Positions 42,658 through 52,269 of a stretch of 64,000 nucleotides of DNA are shown here, in pieces. Source of the DNA: an uncultured Bacilli bacterium (GTDB lineage: Bacteria > Bacillota_I > Bacilli_A > RF39 > UBA660). The position numbers and the translations under genes are program-made. How positions within the stretch are numbered: the stretch's first letter is position 1; every line of letters begins with the position of its first letter. The notes beneath the pieces were generated by a model. That model saw nothing but the letters and a program-made list of their open reading frames with translations. It did not search any database and was not told the origin of the DNA. The DNA is taken from contig CAKOHZ010000002.1 in the NCBI GenBank assembly GCA_934086315.1, positions 124,001 to 188,000 of the forward strand. The letters are read 5' to 3'.

Positions 42658-44910
42658 TTAATGTTTCATAGTCAGTTTTTTGTTTAAAACATTAATTGAT
42701 ATATAAATAACAGGAACAGCTAATAATAGTGAACCCATTATTATTAAAATTAACATACCACTACTTCCAGTAGCTGGTAACTCATACCCAGAAACATTAG
42801 TAAATTTTATTTCCATACTATCTTTCAAAGTATAAGATTCTTGCTTTTCAGCATCATATATTTTTATCACTCCACCATTAACTTGATATTTAACAATGAA
42901 GCCATTTGTATCTAATTCTTTAACTACATAAGTAATACCATATGGTAAATCTTTAATAGTTATTTGTTCTTTATCTTTTAATTTAATAGTTGCTTTTCCA
43001 TTACTAAAAGTAACATTTTCAGTTAATTCTTTATTATCAATCTTTCTTATAACAGTATAAGTACCTTCTAAATTACTTCCTTTATATTTTGCTTCTATTT
43101 CAAAAGTAAAGTCTTGATTAGTGTCTACTCCATCAACAAATTTCTTAATCGTTAAGTTTCTCTTTTTATATGTATTTATTACTTGTCCATCTTTCAAAGG
43201 ACTAGTAGTAACTCCATAACTAACTTCTACATCATTAATATCTTTACTTATTTCATGATATTTATCAGTAGATACTTCATGTATTTTATATTTATGACCA
43301 GAAGGTATCCTGTCAAAAGTAACTTTTCCATTTGAATCTGATGTACTAGTCATTTTAAAATCACTAGCCATATGTTTTCTTTCTTTTAAACAAGGGCAAT
43401 CATCTGAATGATATATTTCAAACTTAGCTCCTTCTAGTGGTTTATTACCATAATTAGTTAATTTATCAAACTCAAGTTTTCCAAGATAGGCTTTAACTTC
43501 AGGTCTAGGAAAATCTATCGTACCATTTTTAGAACTATTATTTGTTTTAACTACATAATTAAGTGTTGTAACACCATTTGTCTTATAAGATTTACCTTCA
43601 ATAAAATCACTTAATTCATTTTCAATTCTTACTCGATACTTTAATTTATAAGTATATGTATTGCCATTAATTTCAGGTGTTGAATTCTTTAAATCCCATT
43701 TTATCTTTTCATTTGTAATATCAAAGGATGCAGTATTTGGATAACTATTAGTTTTAGTAACTGAATCACTTAATACTTCATTTTCACCATACATTCCAAT
43801 AAATTCTATATTTTTAGGTTGATCACTTGAATTCATAGGATCTTCTGTTACCCAAGTAGCTTCTGATAAAATCATAATTTGTTCAAATATAGAATCAAAA
43901 GCATCTTTCATAGCATTAGGGTCATTAACATCATAATAATGACCAGAACCTATTTTATTTCTTAACCAATTTCTATATGCATCAGCACTTGAAGCATCAC
44001 CTATTTCATATGTCGTTGATGACCTATCTACTACAGCATGTGAAGCATTTGCAGTTTGATCAATATACTTTTGTATTGTTTGTGCTTCGACATCTACTCC
44101 TACAGAATATATTCCAATACCACTATTCTTAATAGTTGTAGCCATTTGTCTTGCTCTTATTGCAGCTTCATCACTATAACTAGTTCCATAAGAACAAGGT
44201 TTATTTAATACTCTATCTTTAAATCTATTACCATCATAAGTATCATATCCAACATAATCATGTTCTATATAAGTTGTTGGAAATCCATCAGATAAGAATA
44301 ATATATATTTCTTACTTGCAGAAGAACCATCTAACATAGCCTTTGCTCTTTTAAGACCTGCTTCAATATTAGTAAATCTCTTATTATGTTCTGCAACTTC
44401 ATTAACAATATTTTTATTAATTCCATTTGTAATTTTTGTTTTTAATGTTTCCTTATTACTCTCATTACAATCTTGTAATTTAAATATTTGATAAGAGTCG
44501 GAGTTAAAAGCAACAAATCCAAGTTTTCTATCAATACTACTATTTTGAGAACGAGCAGCAAAACTATCTATGAAATTATTACTTGCTTCTTTTGCAGCAT
44601 CTAATCTTGTTTTTCCCGCACCAAGTGTTTGATTCATAGTATTTGAAATATCCATTACTATTACTACTGCTAAATCTGGATCAACAGCTCTATTTTTAGT
44701 TTGAACAGTTAAAATAATATCAAAGTAATTCTCTAATTCTGATGGATAAATATTCTTACTAACACTTACACCATCTTCTTCATTACTATTACTTCCACCT
44801 TCTTTAACTATTTGATTGCTATTATCAGATACCGCAATTATATTAAAAAAAGGGCTAAAGCACATTAAAAATGCAATAAGTAAGCCAAATATTTTCTTTA
44901 TTTTTTTCAT
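42658..44910 (-). CDS. VWA-domain tip pilin
   Basis: About 750 residues. Signal peptide, then a VWA adhesive domain with a MIDAS-like loop (VIVMDISNTMNQ: D-x-S-x-T) and FLSDGFPTTY, then Cna_B-like domains (LEGAKFEIYHSDDCPC and RNLTIKKFVDGVDT), ending in LPATG, a membrane helix and a Lys-rich tail. Tip adhesins of this type bind host matrix. Start at the ATG at 44910 with AGGGGG. It is upstream of the backbone pilin, as usual. Ligand unknown. Confidence 0.92.
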   Translation of the reverse strand: MKKIKKIFGLLIAFLMCFSPFFNIIAVSDNSNQIVKEGGSNSNEEDGVSVSKNIYPSELENYFDIILTVQTKNRAVDPDLAVVIVMDISNTMNQTLGAGKTRLDAAKEASNNFIDSFAARSQNSSIDRKLGFVAFNSDSYQIFKLQDCNESNKETLKTKITNGINKNIVNEVAEHNKRFTNIEAGLKRAKAMLDGSSASKKYILFLSDGFPTTYIEHDYVGYDTYDGNRFKDRVLNKPCSYGTSYSDEAAIRARQMATTIKNSGIGIYSVGVDVEAQTIQKYIDQTANASHAVVDRSSTTYEIGDASSADAYRNWLRNKIGSGHYYDVNDPNAMKDAFDSIFEQIMILSEATWVTEDPMNSSDQPKNIEFIGMYGENEVLSDSVTKTNSYPNTASFDITNEKIKWDLKNSTPEINGNTYTYKLKYRVRIENELSDFIEGKSYKTNGVTTLNYVVKTNNSSKNGTIDFPRPEVKAYLGKLEFDKLTNYGNKPLEGAKFEIYHSDDCPCLKERKHMASDFKMTSTSDSNGKVTFDRIPSGHKYKIHEVSTDKYHEISKDINDVEVSYGVTTSPLKDGQVINTYKKRNLTIKKFVDGVDTNQDFTFEIEAKYKGSNLEGTYTVIRKIDNKELTENVTFSNGKATIKLKDKEQITIKDLPYGITYVVKELDTNGFIVKYQVNGGVIKIYDAEKQESYTLKDSMEIKFTNVSGYELPATGSSGMLILIIMGSLLLAVPVIYISINVLNKKLTMKH

Positions 44911-44934
44911 ATATTCCCCCTGAAAAAACAAATA

Positions 44935-45555
44935 TTATATTTTTTTGATTTTCTTTATTGGCCAAACTTTAAATATAACTTTACCAATTATATTTTCCTT
45001 TTTGATTGTACCAATACTTTCACTACGTGAATCAGTTAATACATTTCTTTCATCACTTAGTACGAATATACTATTATCACTTACTTGCACTGGATATTTA
45101 ATATCGCTTTCACCCTTTAAAAATTCTTTAACGTAATCTTCTTTTAATTCTTCACCATTAACATAAACAATTCCATCTTTATCTATATTAACAAAATCAC
45201 CTTGTACTCCAATTACTCTTTTTACCAATATTTTATTTCCATAATAGAATGCAACTACATCTCCAGTTTTAAAGCTATTACTTTTAATAGTTAGAACTAT
45301 ATCTCCATCTTCTACTAAAGGTTTCATACTTGAATCAGTTATTTCTATAACTGGCATGAATAATGTGGCTCCAACTGATGCAACTGCAACTATTATTATT
45401 AACACATATATAGTACTTCTAAGTAGTCTAGAAAAACTATGTTTATAATTTTCTCTATGTAATTCTTTTTCTAAATTTTCAACAGTTAAATCTTTATATG
45501 TAAGTTTTTTTGTGTTTTTTTTCTTTTTTTTAAACATATATCTAAACTTATGCAT
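44935..45555 (-). CDS. lepB: signal peptidase I, pilus-linked
   Basis: 206 residues: basic N-terminus with a run of Lys, one membrane helix (STIYVLIIIVAVASVGATLF), the serine site ITDSSMKPLVEDGDIVLT and the lysine box KILVKRVIGVQGD, then RNVLTDSRSESIG. It is a type I signal peptidase that may process the pilins; dedicated ones are common in pilus operons. Its last base is shared with the coiled-coil gene, and the tip pilin starts 25 bases downstream. Confidence 0.93.
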   Translation of the reverse strand: MHKFRYMFKKKKKNTKKLTYKDLTVENLEKELHRENYKHSFSRLLRSTIYVLIIIVAVASVGATLFMPVIEITDSSMKPLVEDGDIVLTIKSNSFKTGDVVAFYYGNKILVKRVIGVQGDFVNIDKDGIVYVNGEELKEDYVKEFLKGESDIKYPVQVSDNSIFVLSDERNVLTDSRSESIGTIKKENIIGKVIFKVWPIKKIKKI

Positions 45556-46031
45556 TATTTTTTCCTTTTATTACTACCTGTTTTCTTTTTACTTTTTGAA
45601 GGATTTTTAATTGTTACCTTATTTACTTTAGAACTTGTTTTATTATTTGCTTTTAGTAAAGCTTCTTCTTTCTTTTTATATTTCTCTTCAAGTTCTATTT
45701 CTTTCTTCTTTAATTTTTCAGCTGTTTCCTTAATAAGTTTATTTCTTTGAAGTGTAGTTTCTCTTTTCAATGATGCTTCCATTTTCTTACAATTCTCTTT
45801 AAAATTTTCATAATATTGATCAACAGCCTTTTGAGCACTTTCAAATACTTCATTTAGTTTTAATGACGCTTCAGCAATTGAACCACTTTCTTTAATTTTT
45901 ATTTTTTTAGAATCTAACTCTTCCTGTACACTTTTTAGTTCCAATTCTAAATCTTCAATTCTCTTTGCTTGCTCAAGCATCAACTCTAATAGTTCTCTAC
46001 GCTTAATTTTTTTTAAATCTTTACTTTCCAT
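45555..46031 (-). CDS. coiled-coil protein, first gene of pilus operon
   Basis: 158 residues, nearly all helical and highly charged. RELLELMLEQAKRIEDLELE and SGSIAEASLKLNEVFESAQK are found in a family of small proteins that sits before signal peptidase and pilin genes in gut Bacillota. C-terminal Lys/Ser-rich tail (SKSKKKTGSNKRKK). No signal peptide. It may be a cytoplasmic or scaffold factor of pilus export. GGGGGAT precedes the ATG. Confidence 0.75.
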   Translation of the reverse strand: MESKDLKKIKRRELLELMLEQAKRIEDLELELKSVQEELDSKKIKIKESGSIAEASLKLNEVFESAQKAVDQYYENFKENCKKMEASLKRETTLQRNKLIKETAEKLKKKEIELEEKYKKKEEALLKANNKTSSKVNKVTIKNPSKSKKKTGSNKRKK

Positions 46032-46085
46032 AAATCCCCCATGAAAAATTTAAAACATTACATACGAGAAAATATTATCTCTTTT

Positions 46086-46124
46086 GTAGTAATATATACT
46101 ACACATTTTTAATTTTTTTGTCAA
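46086..46124 (-). promoter_or_regulatory. promoter of the pilus operon with palindrome over the -10 box
   Basis: On the minus strand TTGACA (46119-46124), 17-base spacer, TAGTAT (46096-46101). An inverted repeat GTAGTA-ATATA-TACTAC (46086-46102) covers the -10, so a dimeric repressor could act there. Confidence 0.7.
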
Positions 46125-46184
46125 CGAAATAATCTAAAAAAATTAACTTACTCTTAATTTTATGCTAAAAATATTAAAAAAGAC

Positions 46185-46215
46185 AAAATAAAAAAGATAT
46201 TTGTATAAAATATCT
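46185..46215 (-). terminator. terminator after the substrate-binding protein gene
   Basis: On the minus strand AGATATTT, loop TATAC, AAATATCT, then TTTTTATTTT. Confidence 0.75.
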
Positions 46216-46223
46216 TCTTCTTA

Positions 46224-47340
46224 TTATTGATTATTTTTTAAGTAATCTATAACTTCATTATAAACATCCATTCTAAGTCCAGAAGTTACACTTGTTATTT
46301 CTTGAGGAATTCCTTTAATAGTACCACTAATCTTACTAACATCATAGTTTCCACCAGTGGTACCTACTCTAAATCCATATCTTTCCCAGCTTCTTTGAGC
46401 AACTTCCTTATCATTAAATGCTTCTAATAATTTTTTACCATTATCATCAAAAGCAGCTATACAATGGCTATTCCATATAGTTGGTGTTGGATATAAAATT
46501 CTAATTTTATCTTTTACTTGATTCCATCCATCAGGATTTGCATTAGCAAAATCTATAACACTCTTTTCATAATCGACTATCATAGGTTTAGCACCCATAC
46601 CAGTTTTTAAGAACATAGAGAACAAATCAGCAGGTGTATTATTCATATATCCACTCTTTAAATAGAATTCTTTTAATTTAGGAAGTGCTTCATTAATACT
46701 AACAGAATTTACATCTCCTCCAGCCATAATTGATAATAAAAGTCCATAATATGTAGCACCTGGTGAAGAAGTAACAGGATCTGTTGAACCAATATTTACT
46801 TGACCATAAATATTAAGACCTAGTTCATTCCATTTTTTACCCTCTAATATATAATTAATTAATTTGTTCATATCAGTTATATAATAAACATCATTTTGAA
46901 CAGTAACAATATTTTCTTTAATTAAAGCATCAGTTACTTCAGCCCAACTATAAATAACTATTGGAGTATTAAGAACTAAATCTCCAGCCACTACATAATC
47001 ACGAGCTGCTTCATCTGCTTTAGGAGAAGTCTTAAAGTAATCATAATATCTTTGATCAGAGAAGAAAGCTAAATCATACTTGCTTCCATCTTTACGTACC
47101 AAACTCTCTTTAACAGTTTTACCATTACTCCAAGAATCTTGTACAAATTTAAATTTATATTTTTTAGCAAATATCTTATTTATTTCTTCATCAGCAAGTA
47201 AATCTTCTTTACCACCACCAACTGCACCATATATCTCAGTTACTGAATTAGTAAAATCTCCGTTCTTAATAAGAATAACTACTACTACAATTACAACTAA
47301 TAGAACTACACCTATTATTTTTGAAATCATTCCTTCTTTT

Positions 47341-47348
<8 letters not shown>
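46224..47348 (-). CDS. membrane-anchored ABC substrate-binding-like protein
   Basis: About 374 residues. N-terminal helix (IIGVVLLVVIVVVVILIKNG) without a lipobox, then an extracytoplasmic two-lobe binding-protein fold: KYDLAFFSDQRYYDYF, NTPIVIYSWAEVTDA, DPVTSSPGATYYGLLLSIMA, and GTTGGNYDVSKISG. No transporter genes adjoin. Start at the ATG at 47348 with AAAAGGAAGTG. It overlaps the XpaC-like gene by eight bases. It probably acts with the VWA/binding protein at 47948; the ligand is unknown. Confidence 0.8.
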
Positions 47349-47946
<598 letters not shown>

Positions 47947-47947
47947 A

Positions 47948-49519
47948 TTAATTATAACTCCTTACTTCTTTAAAAGCTCTTATTAAACTTGTTCTTCCAT
48001 CAAATACTTTAGCATTAGTTAAATTAGCAATATTAGTAAGTTCAGTTTCATCACTTTGTCCAAACATAATACTATAAACTGGAATCTTATTTTTTAAATT
48101 TTGATAATAAGTAGATAAATCATACATCTTACCAACATTTGATAAACCATCTGTCATAAGTACAACTGACTTCGTATATTCATTACCTAATTTATTTAAT
48201 TCTTTAAGTGCATCAACAGAACATCCATATATATTAGTTCCACCAGTTGGTCTAGCCCCTTTTATTTTAGTAATTAATGCTGATGTATCATCCCCCATAG
48301 AATACCAAGTACTTCTAACATTAGTATCAAATGGTATAACTATTATATTGTCATACTTAGAAAATTGAAGTCTTTCAGAACTTGCTTGTTCTTTATCAAG
48401 AATAAATTCCATAGCATCTTTTAATTGTTTTTCTCCAGCACCTGCCATACTACCTGAATAATCTAAGCAAAACGCAACAGCCGCAGGCTTTCTAAGTTCA
48501 GCTATATAAAGTCCAATTGCTTCATTCATAACCTTTTTAGAAGGATACTTAAGTGGTATCAAATATTTATTTGTATCAATTCCATAAGAAGTTTTAAATA
48601 CATCTTTATCAGCATTAGAATTAGTTCCACCATACCAAGTTCTCTTACCTAATTTTTCTAATTCTTTTTGAGTATTTAAACTTAATAAATATGATTGTAA
48701 TTTATTAAAATTTTCTAACTTATCTTGTCCTCTATCTACATATGCAAATGGACTATCATTAATAGCAACACCATCAGTAGGATATAATAAATACAATGTA
48801 TCTTCACCCTTACTTTCAAGTTGCTTATTAATTCTAATTAATGATGATTCAGTCGCAATAACTGCTTCATAATCAGTACTATTTAAAAACATATCTTCTA
48901 AGAATGAAGTACTTCCTGATACCCTTTCTACACCACTAAATAATGACTTTAAATTAGATATTAATTCTTGATTATCAAGCATTTCACTAGTTAATATTTC
49001 TGGACTACCTGCAAGTGAATTTAAAAATCCTAAATAAGCTGTAAGACCAGTATTAGTTTTAGTAACAGAATTCATTACATATTTAAGTTTATTACTCTTA
49101 ACAGCATTTAAAATGTCACTATTCTTTATTTCATTATTAACAAAGCCAAGTTCCTTTGCCTTCTTACTTTTAACTCCCATAACTACAGGATTAATACTAA
49201 TAGACTTTGAATTAGTAACTTTAACATTATTTAACATATATAGCCAAACAGAATTACTCATCCATACAGCATCATATTGATTGTTATCTTCTTCTAACAT
49301 ATCTAATGCTTCCAAATCATCAGCATAATCAACACTAACATTTATATGTTCTTTTTTAGCATAACTAGTAAGTTCATCCATAAAATCTTTATTATCTGGA
49401 TTAGACAAAATATAAAAACTTCTCTTACCACCTACCTTATATTCATCAATCACATATGACTTAACACATATAAATACAAATATAAGTGCAACTACTAACA
49501 ATAATATTTTTTCTTTCAT
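47948..49519 (-). CDS. fusion of substrate-binding domain and VWA domain
   Basis: 523 residues. N-terminal signal/anchor (ILLLVVALIFVFICVKSYVI), a binding-protein fold (about 30-330, e.g. GGKRSFYILSNPDNKDFM and VWMSNSVWLYML), and a C-terminal VWA domain with a complete MIDAS (AFCLDYSGSMAGAG, PTGGTNIYG and VVLMTDGLSNVG). It would sit outside the cell, anchored. Metal-ion-dependent adhesion or ligand capture is likely. It starts the cassette of XpaC-like and binding protein, two bases apart. Confidence 0.85.
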   Translation of the reverse strand: MKEKILLLVVALIFVFICVKSYVIDEYKVGGKRSFYILSNPDNKDFMDELTSYAKKEHINVSVDYADDLEALDMLEEDNNQYDAVWMSNSVWLYMLNNVKVTNSKSISINPVVMGVKSKKAKELGFVNNEIKNSDILNAVKSNKLKYVMNSVTKTNTGLTAYLGFLNSLAGSPEILTSEMLDNQELISNLKSLFSGVERVSGSTSFLEDMFLNSTDYEAVIATESSLIRINKQLESKGEDTLYLLYPTDGVAINDSPFAYVDRGQDKLENFNKLQSYLLSLNTQKELEKLGKRTWYGGTNSNADKDVFKTSYGIDTNKYLIPLKYPSKKVMNEAIGLYIAELRKPAAVAFCLDYSGSMAGAGEKQLKDAMEFILDKEQASSERLQFSKYDNIIVIPFDTNVRSTWYSMGDDTSALITKIKGARPTGGTNIYGCSVDALKELNKLGNEYTKSVVLMTDGLSNVGKMYDLSTYYQNLKNKIPVYSIMFGQSDETELTNIANLTNAKVFDGRTSLIRAFKEVRSYN

Positions 49520-49574
49520 AACTTCAACACCTTATCTTCATAAATAGTATATCATAATAATTTTTATAAGTAAA

Positions 49575-50192
49575 TTATAGAACTTCGGGTTGCAAAATAT
49601 TTGTGAAAAAATCATAATACATTTTATATGATTTTTTGCCATCTTTATATTTAAATACTACACTATAGTAATCAGTTTCTTTTACATAAGGATAAATATC
49701 CACTCCAAATTTACCTTTATATACTAATTCATTAACCTTATCAGATGTAATACCTATTCTTCTCACTTCTACTTCATCAATAACTATATTTTTCTTTTTA
49801 AAGTATTTAGTTTCACGATTACAAGTATCACTAATAAATTTATTTTTATAACACTTATACACTTCAAGATTTAATATTAAACTATTAGTATTTTCTGTAT
49901 CTATAAGTACATATCTATCATTAGTATATTTATTATTTTTATCATACGTTGAAAAACTAAATCCATCTTTACTAACTTTAAGAATGCCTGGTATTAAATT
50001 ATATATTCTATTTATATCAGTCTGCCCATGAATAGTTTCATCATTAAGAGTTACTTTAAAATATAAATCTTGCTTTTCTCTTAAACTTGAATCTATAACT
50101 ATAACACCATTTTTAATTCTATTAATTACTATTCCTAAAACAAAAATTACAATTATAATTATCAAAATTTTTTTATTAAATTTCTTCGTCAT
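49575..50192 (-). CDS. single-pass membrane protein, paralogue B
   Basis: About 205 residues: N-terminal basic helix (KKILIIIIVIFVLGIVINRI) and an extracytoplasmic strand-rich domain containing YKCYKNKFISDTCNRETKYF, two Cys in likely disulfide. It matches the gene at 50176 in its YKCY...C(D/N)R block and general plan. Overlap of about 17 bases with that gene suggests one transcript. Function unknown; no known family. Confidence 0.65.
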   Translation of the reverse strand: MTKKFNKKILIIIIVIFVLGIVINRIKNGVIVIDSSLREKQDLYFKVTLNDETIHGQTDINRIYNLIPGILKVSKDGFSFSTYDKNNKYTNDRYVLIDTENTNSLILNLEVYKCYKNKFISDTCNRETKYFKKKNIVIDEVEVRRIGITSDKVNELVYKGKFGVDIYPYVKETDYYSVVFKYKDGKKSYKMYYDFFTNILQPEVL

Positions 50193-50841
50193 CACTTACC
50201 TCTAAATAAAACCATACAGTAGTTCTAGTAAACCATTTTTTATTATATATAGTTATTGTATATTTTCCTTTTTCATTTATATACTCACCTATGTCACTTA
50301 TAAGTTTTCCATCATATAAAACTTCATCTTCAGGATATAACTCTTTAACAATCTTAATTTTGTTTTTTACATCTACTTCTTCATATGTAACAGTATTACG
50401 ATCACATTCCTCATTAACAGGTACACCAGCATAATTACTATAGCATTTATAAACTATAACTTTTAATTTACTATTATTATTTGTCTTTAATTTTATTACT
50501 TCTTCACTACCAACAGCATCTGAACTACCATCAACAATGTTAATCAAGAAAGGTACTAAAGGAAAACTAAAATCTTTACTAATTATATGTCCAACTTTTA
50601 TAGAATCATCTATAAAAATATTATATCTTTCTTTTAATTCTATACTTTTTATATGAAATAATCTAAATCCAAATAAATCAGGATTCTCTCCTGGTAAAAC
50701 ACCTATAATGGTTTGAAAAGTTATCGCAAGAAATAAATATATTATTAAAATAAAAAGTACTTTTTTGTTTCTTTTTTTTATGTCTTCCTCTAAAGATTTA
50801 TTTAATTCTTTTAGAGCTTCTTTTTGTGCTTTCTCATCCAT
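50176..50841 (-). CDS. single-pass membrane protein, paralogue A
   Basis: 221 residues. Charged N-terminus (QKEALKELNKSLEEDIKKRN), one helix (VLFILIIYLFLAITFQTII), then an extracytoplasmic domain with VIVYKCYSNYAGVPVNEECD and a C-terminal strand pair ending TTVWFYLEVSDDEE. It shares the YKCY block with the gene at 49575, so the two arose by duplication. Both lie upstream of the VWA cassette on the same strand, downstream of the ffh terminator. Confidence 0.65.
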   Translation of the reverse strand: MDEKAQKEALKELNKSLEEDIKKRNKKVLFILIIYLFLAITFQTIIGVLPGENPDLFGFRLFHIKSIELKERYNIFIDDSIKVGHIISKDFSFPLVPFLINIVDGSSDAVGSEEVIKLKTNNNSKLKVIVYKCYSNYAGVPVNEECDRNTVTYEEVDVKNKIKIVKELYPEDEVLYDGKLISDIGEYINEKGKYTITIYNKKWFTRTTVWFYLEVSDDEEI

Positions 50842-50871
50842 AATCTTCCTACCTTAAATTAATTTTATCAT

Positions 50872-50902
50872 AAAAAAAAGATTATTGAATATCAATAATC
50901 TA
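50872..50902 (-). terminator. terminator overlapping the ffh stop
   Basis: On the minus strand AGATTATTGA, loop TAT, TCAATAATCT, then eight T. The TAG of ffh is in the stem. Confidence 0.85.
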
Positions 50903-52195
50903 AAATTTCATATTTTTCATTTGTTTCATCATTTGTTTCATTTGATCAAATTGTTTTAGTAAACGATTTACGTCTTCTACTTTTTGTCCACAACCTTTAG
51001 CTATTCTTACTTTTCTATCAGCTTTAATTATTTCTGGATTACGTCTTTCTTCCGGTGTCATTGAAAGAACTATAGCTTCAGTTCTAGCCATTATTTTAGG
51101 ATCTATATTTACTTTATTAAGTCCCATTTTAGATGCTCCTGGAAGTAACTTTAATAAGTTTTCAAGTGGACCTAACTTCTTAATTTGTTTAGTTGTTTTT
51201 AAGAAATCTTCAAGATCAAATTTACCTCTTTGCATTTTTTTAGCAGTACTCATCATTTCATCTTGATCAAGTTCAGCTTCAGTCTTCTCTATTATTGAAA
51301 GTAAGTCTCCCATACCAAGAATTCTATCAGCTATACGTTCAGGATAAAATTCACTTATACCATCTAATTTTTCAGAGTCTCCAATTAATTTAATTGGTAT
51401 ATTAGTAAGATGTCTAAGTGATAAAGCAACACCACCTTTAGTGTCTCCATCCATCTTAGTAAGAACACAACCAGTAAGTTTAAGTTTCTCATTAAATCCA
51501 GTAATTACATTAATAGCATCTTGTCCCATCATAGCATCTATTACAAGTAACTCTTCATTTGGTTTAACTTCGCTTTCTATATTAACAAGTTCATCCATTA
51601 ACTCTTCATCTATTTGAAGACGTCCAGCTGTATCTATTAATATATAATCGTATCCTTTACTTTTAGCATACTCTATACCACGTTTAGATATTTCAACAGG
51701 ATTTTCTTTTCCTTCTTCATAAACTTCTATATTAAGTTGTTTTCCAATATCTTTAAGTTGATCTATCGCAGCAGGTCTATAAACATCACATGCGATAAAC
51801 ATAGGTTTCTTATGATGTTTCTTACGTACCATATTACCTATCTTACCTATAGTAGTAGTTTTACCTCCACCTTGAAGACCAACAACCATAACTATAGTTG
51901 GATTCTTATTTACTTCTAAAGGAGCACTATCTCCTCCAAGAAGATTAACAAGTTCATCTTTTAAGATCTTAACAAACATATCTCCTGGTTTAATACTTTT
52001 TCTTACTTCTTCACCAAGAGCTTTCTCTTTAACACTATCTATAAATTCACGAACTATTTTAACATTAACATCAGCTTCTAATAAACAAAGTCTAATCTCA
52101 CGAGTTATATCACTAATATTATCTTCATTTATTACACCTTTAGATTTAATATTACTAACTACTTTTTGTAATCTTTCACTCAAGTTTTCAAACAT
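50900..52195 (-). CDS. ffh: signal recognition particle GTPase Ffh
   Basis: SRP54 homologue that carries membrane proteins to the translocon. G-domain motifs: VVGLQGGGKTTTIGKIG, DVYRPAAIDQL, DTAGR, and TKMDGDTKGG. The C-terminal M domain (about 300-431) binds SRP RNA and signal peptides; it ends in a Met-rich QMKQMMKQMKNMKF. 431 residues, a little shorter than Bacillus. SRP RNA gene not found in the window. Terminator overlaps the stop. Confidence 0.97.
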   Translation of the reverse strand: MFENLSERLQKVVSNIKSKGVINEDNISDITREIRLCLLEADVNVKIVREFIDSVKEKALGEEVRKSIKPGDMFVKILKDELVNLLGGDSAPLEVNKNPTIVMVVGLQGGGKTTTIGKIGNMVRKKHHKKPMFIACDVYRPAAIDQLKDIGKQLNIEVYEEGKENPVEISKRGIEYAKSKGYDYILIDTAGRLQIDEELMDELVNIESEVKPNEELLVIDAMMGQDAINVITGFNEKLKLTGCVLTKMDGDTKGGVALSLRHLTNIPIKLIGDSEKLDGISEFYPERIADRILGMGDLLSIIEKTEAELDQDEMMSTAKKMQRGKFDLEDFLKTTKQIKKLGPLENLLKLLPGASKMGLNKVNIDPKIMARTEAIVLSMTPEERRNPEIIKADRKVRIAKGCGQKVEDVNRLLKQFDQMKQMMKQMKNMKF

Positions 52196-52246
52196 AAAAT
52201 CTATCCTCCTGTATAAATATTATAACAAACATTACAATCTTTATAA

Positions 52247-52269
52247 AGAAAAATGTGCATTTAAGCACA
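52247..52269 (-). terminator. weak terminator after the BspA-like gene
   Basis: On the minus strand TGTGC, loop TTAAAT, GCACA, then TTTTTC. Stem only five bases. Confidence 0.5.
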
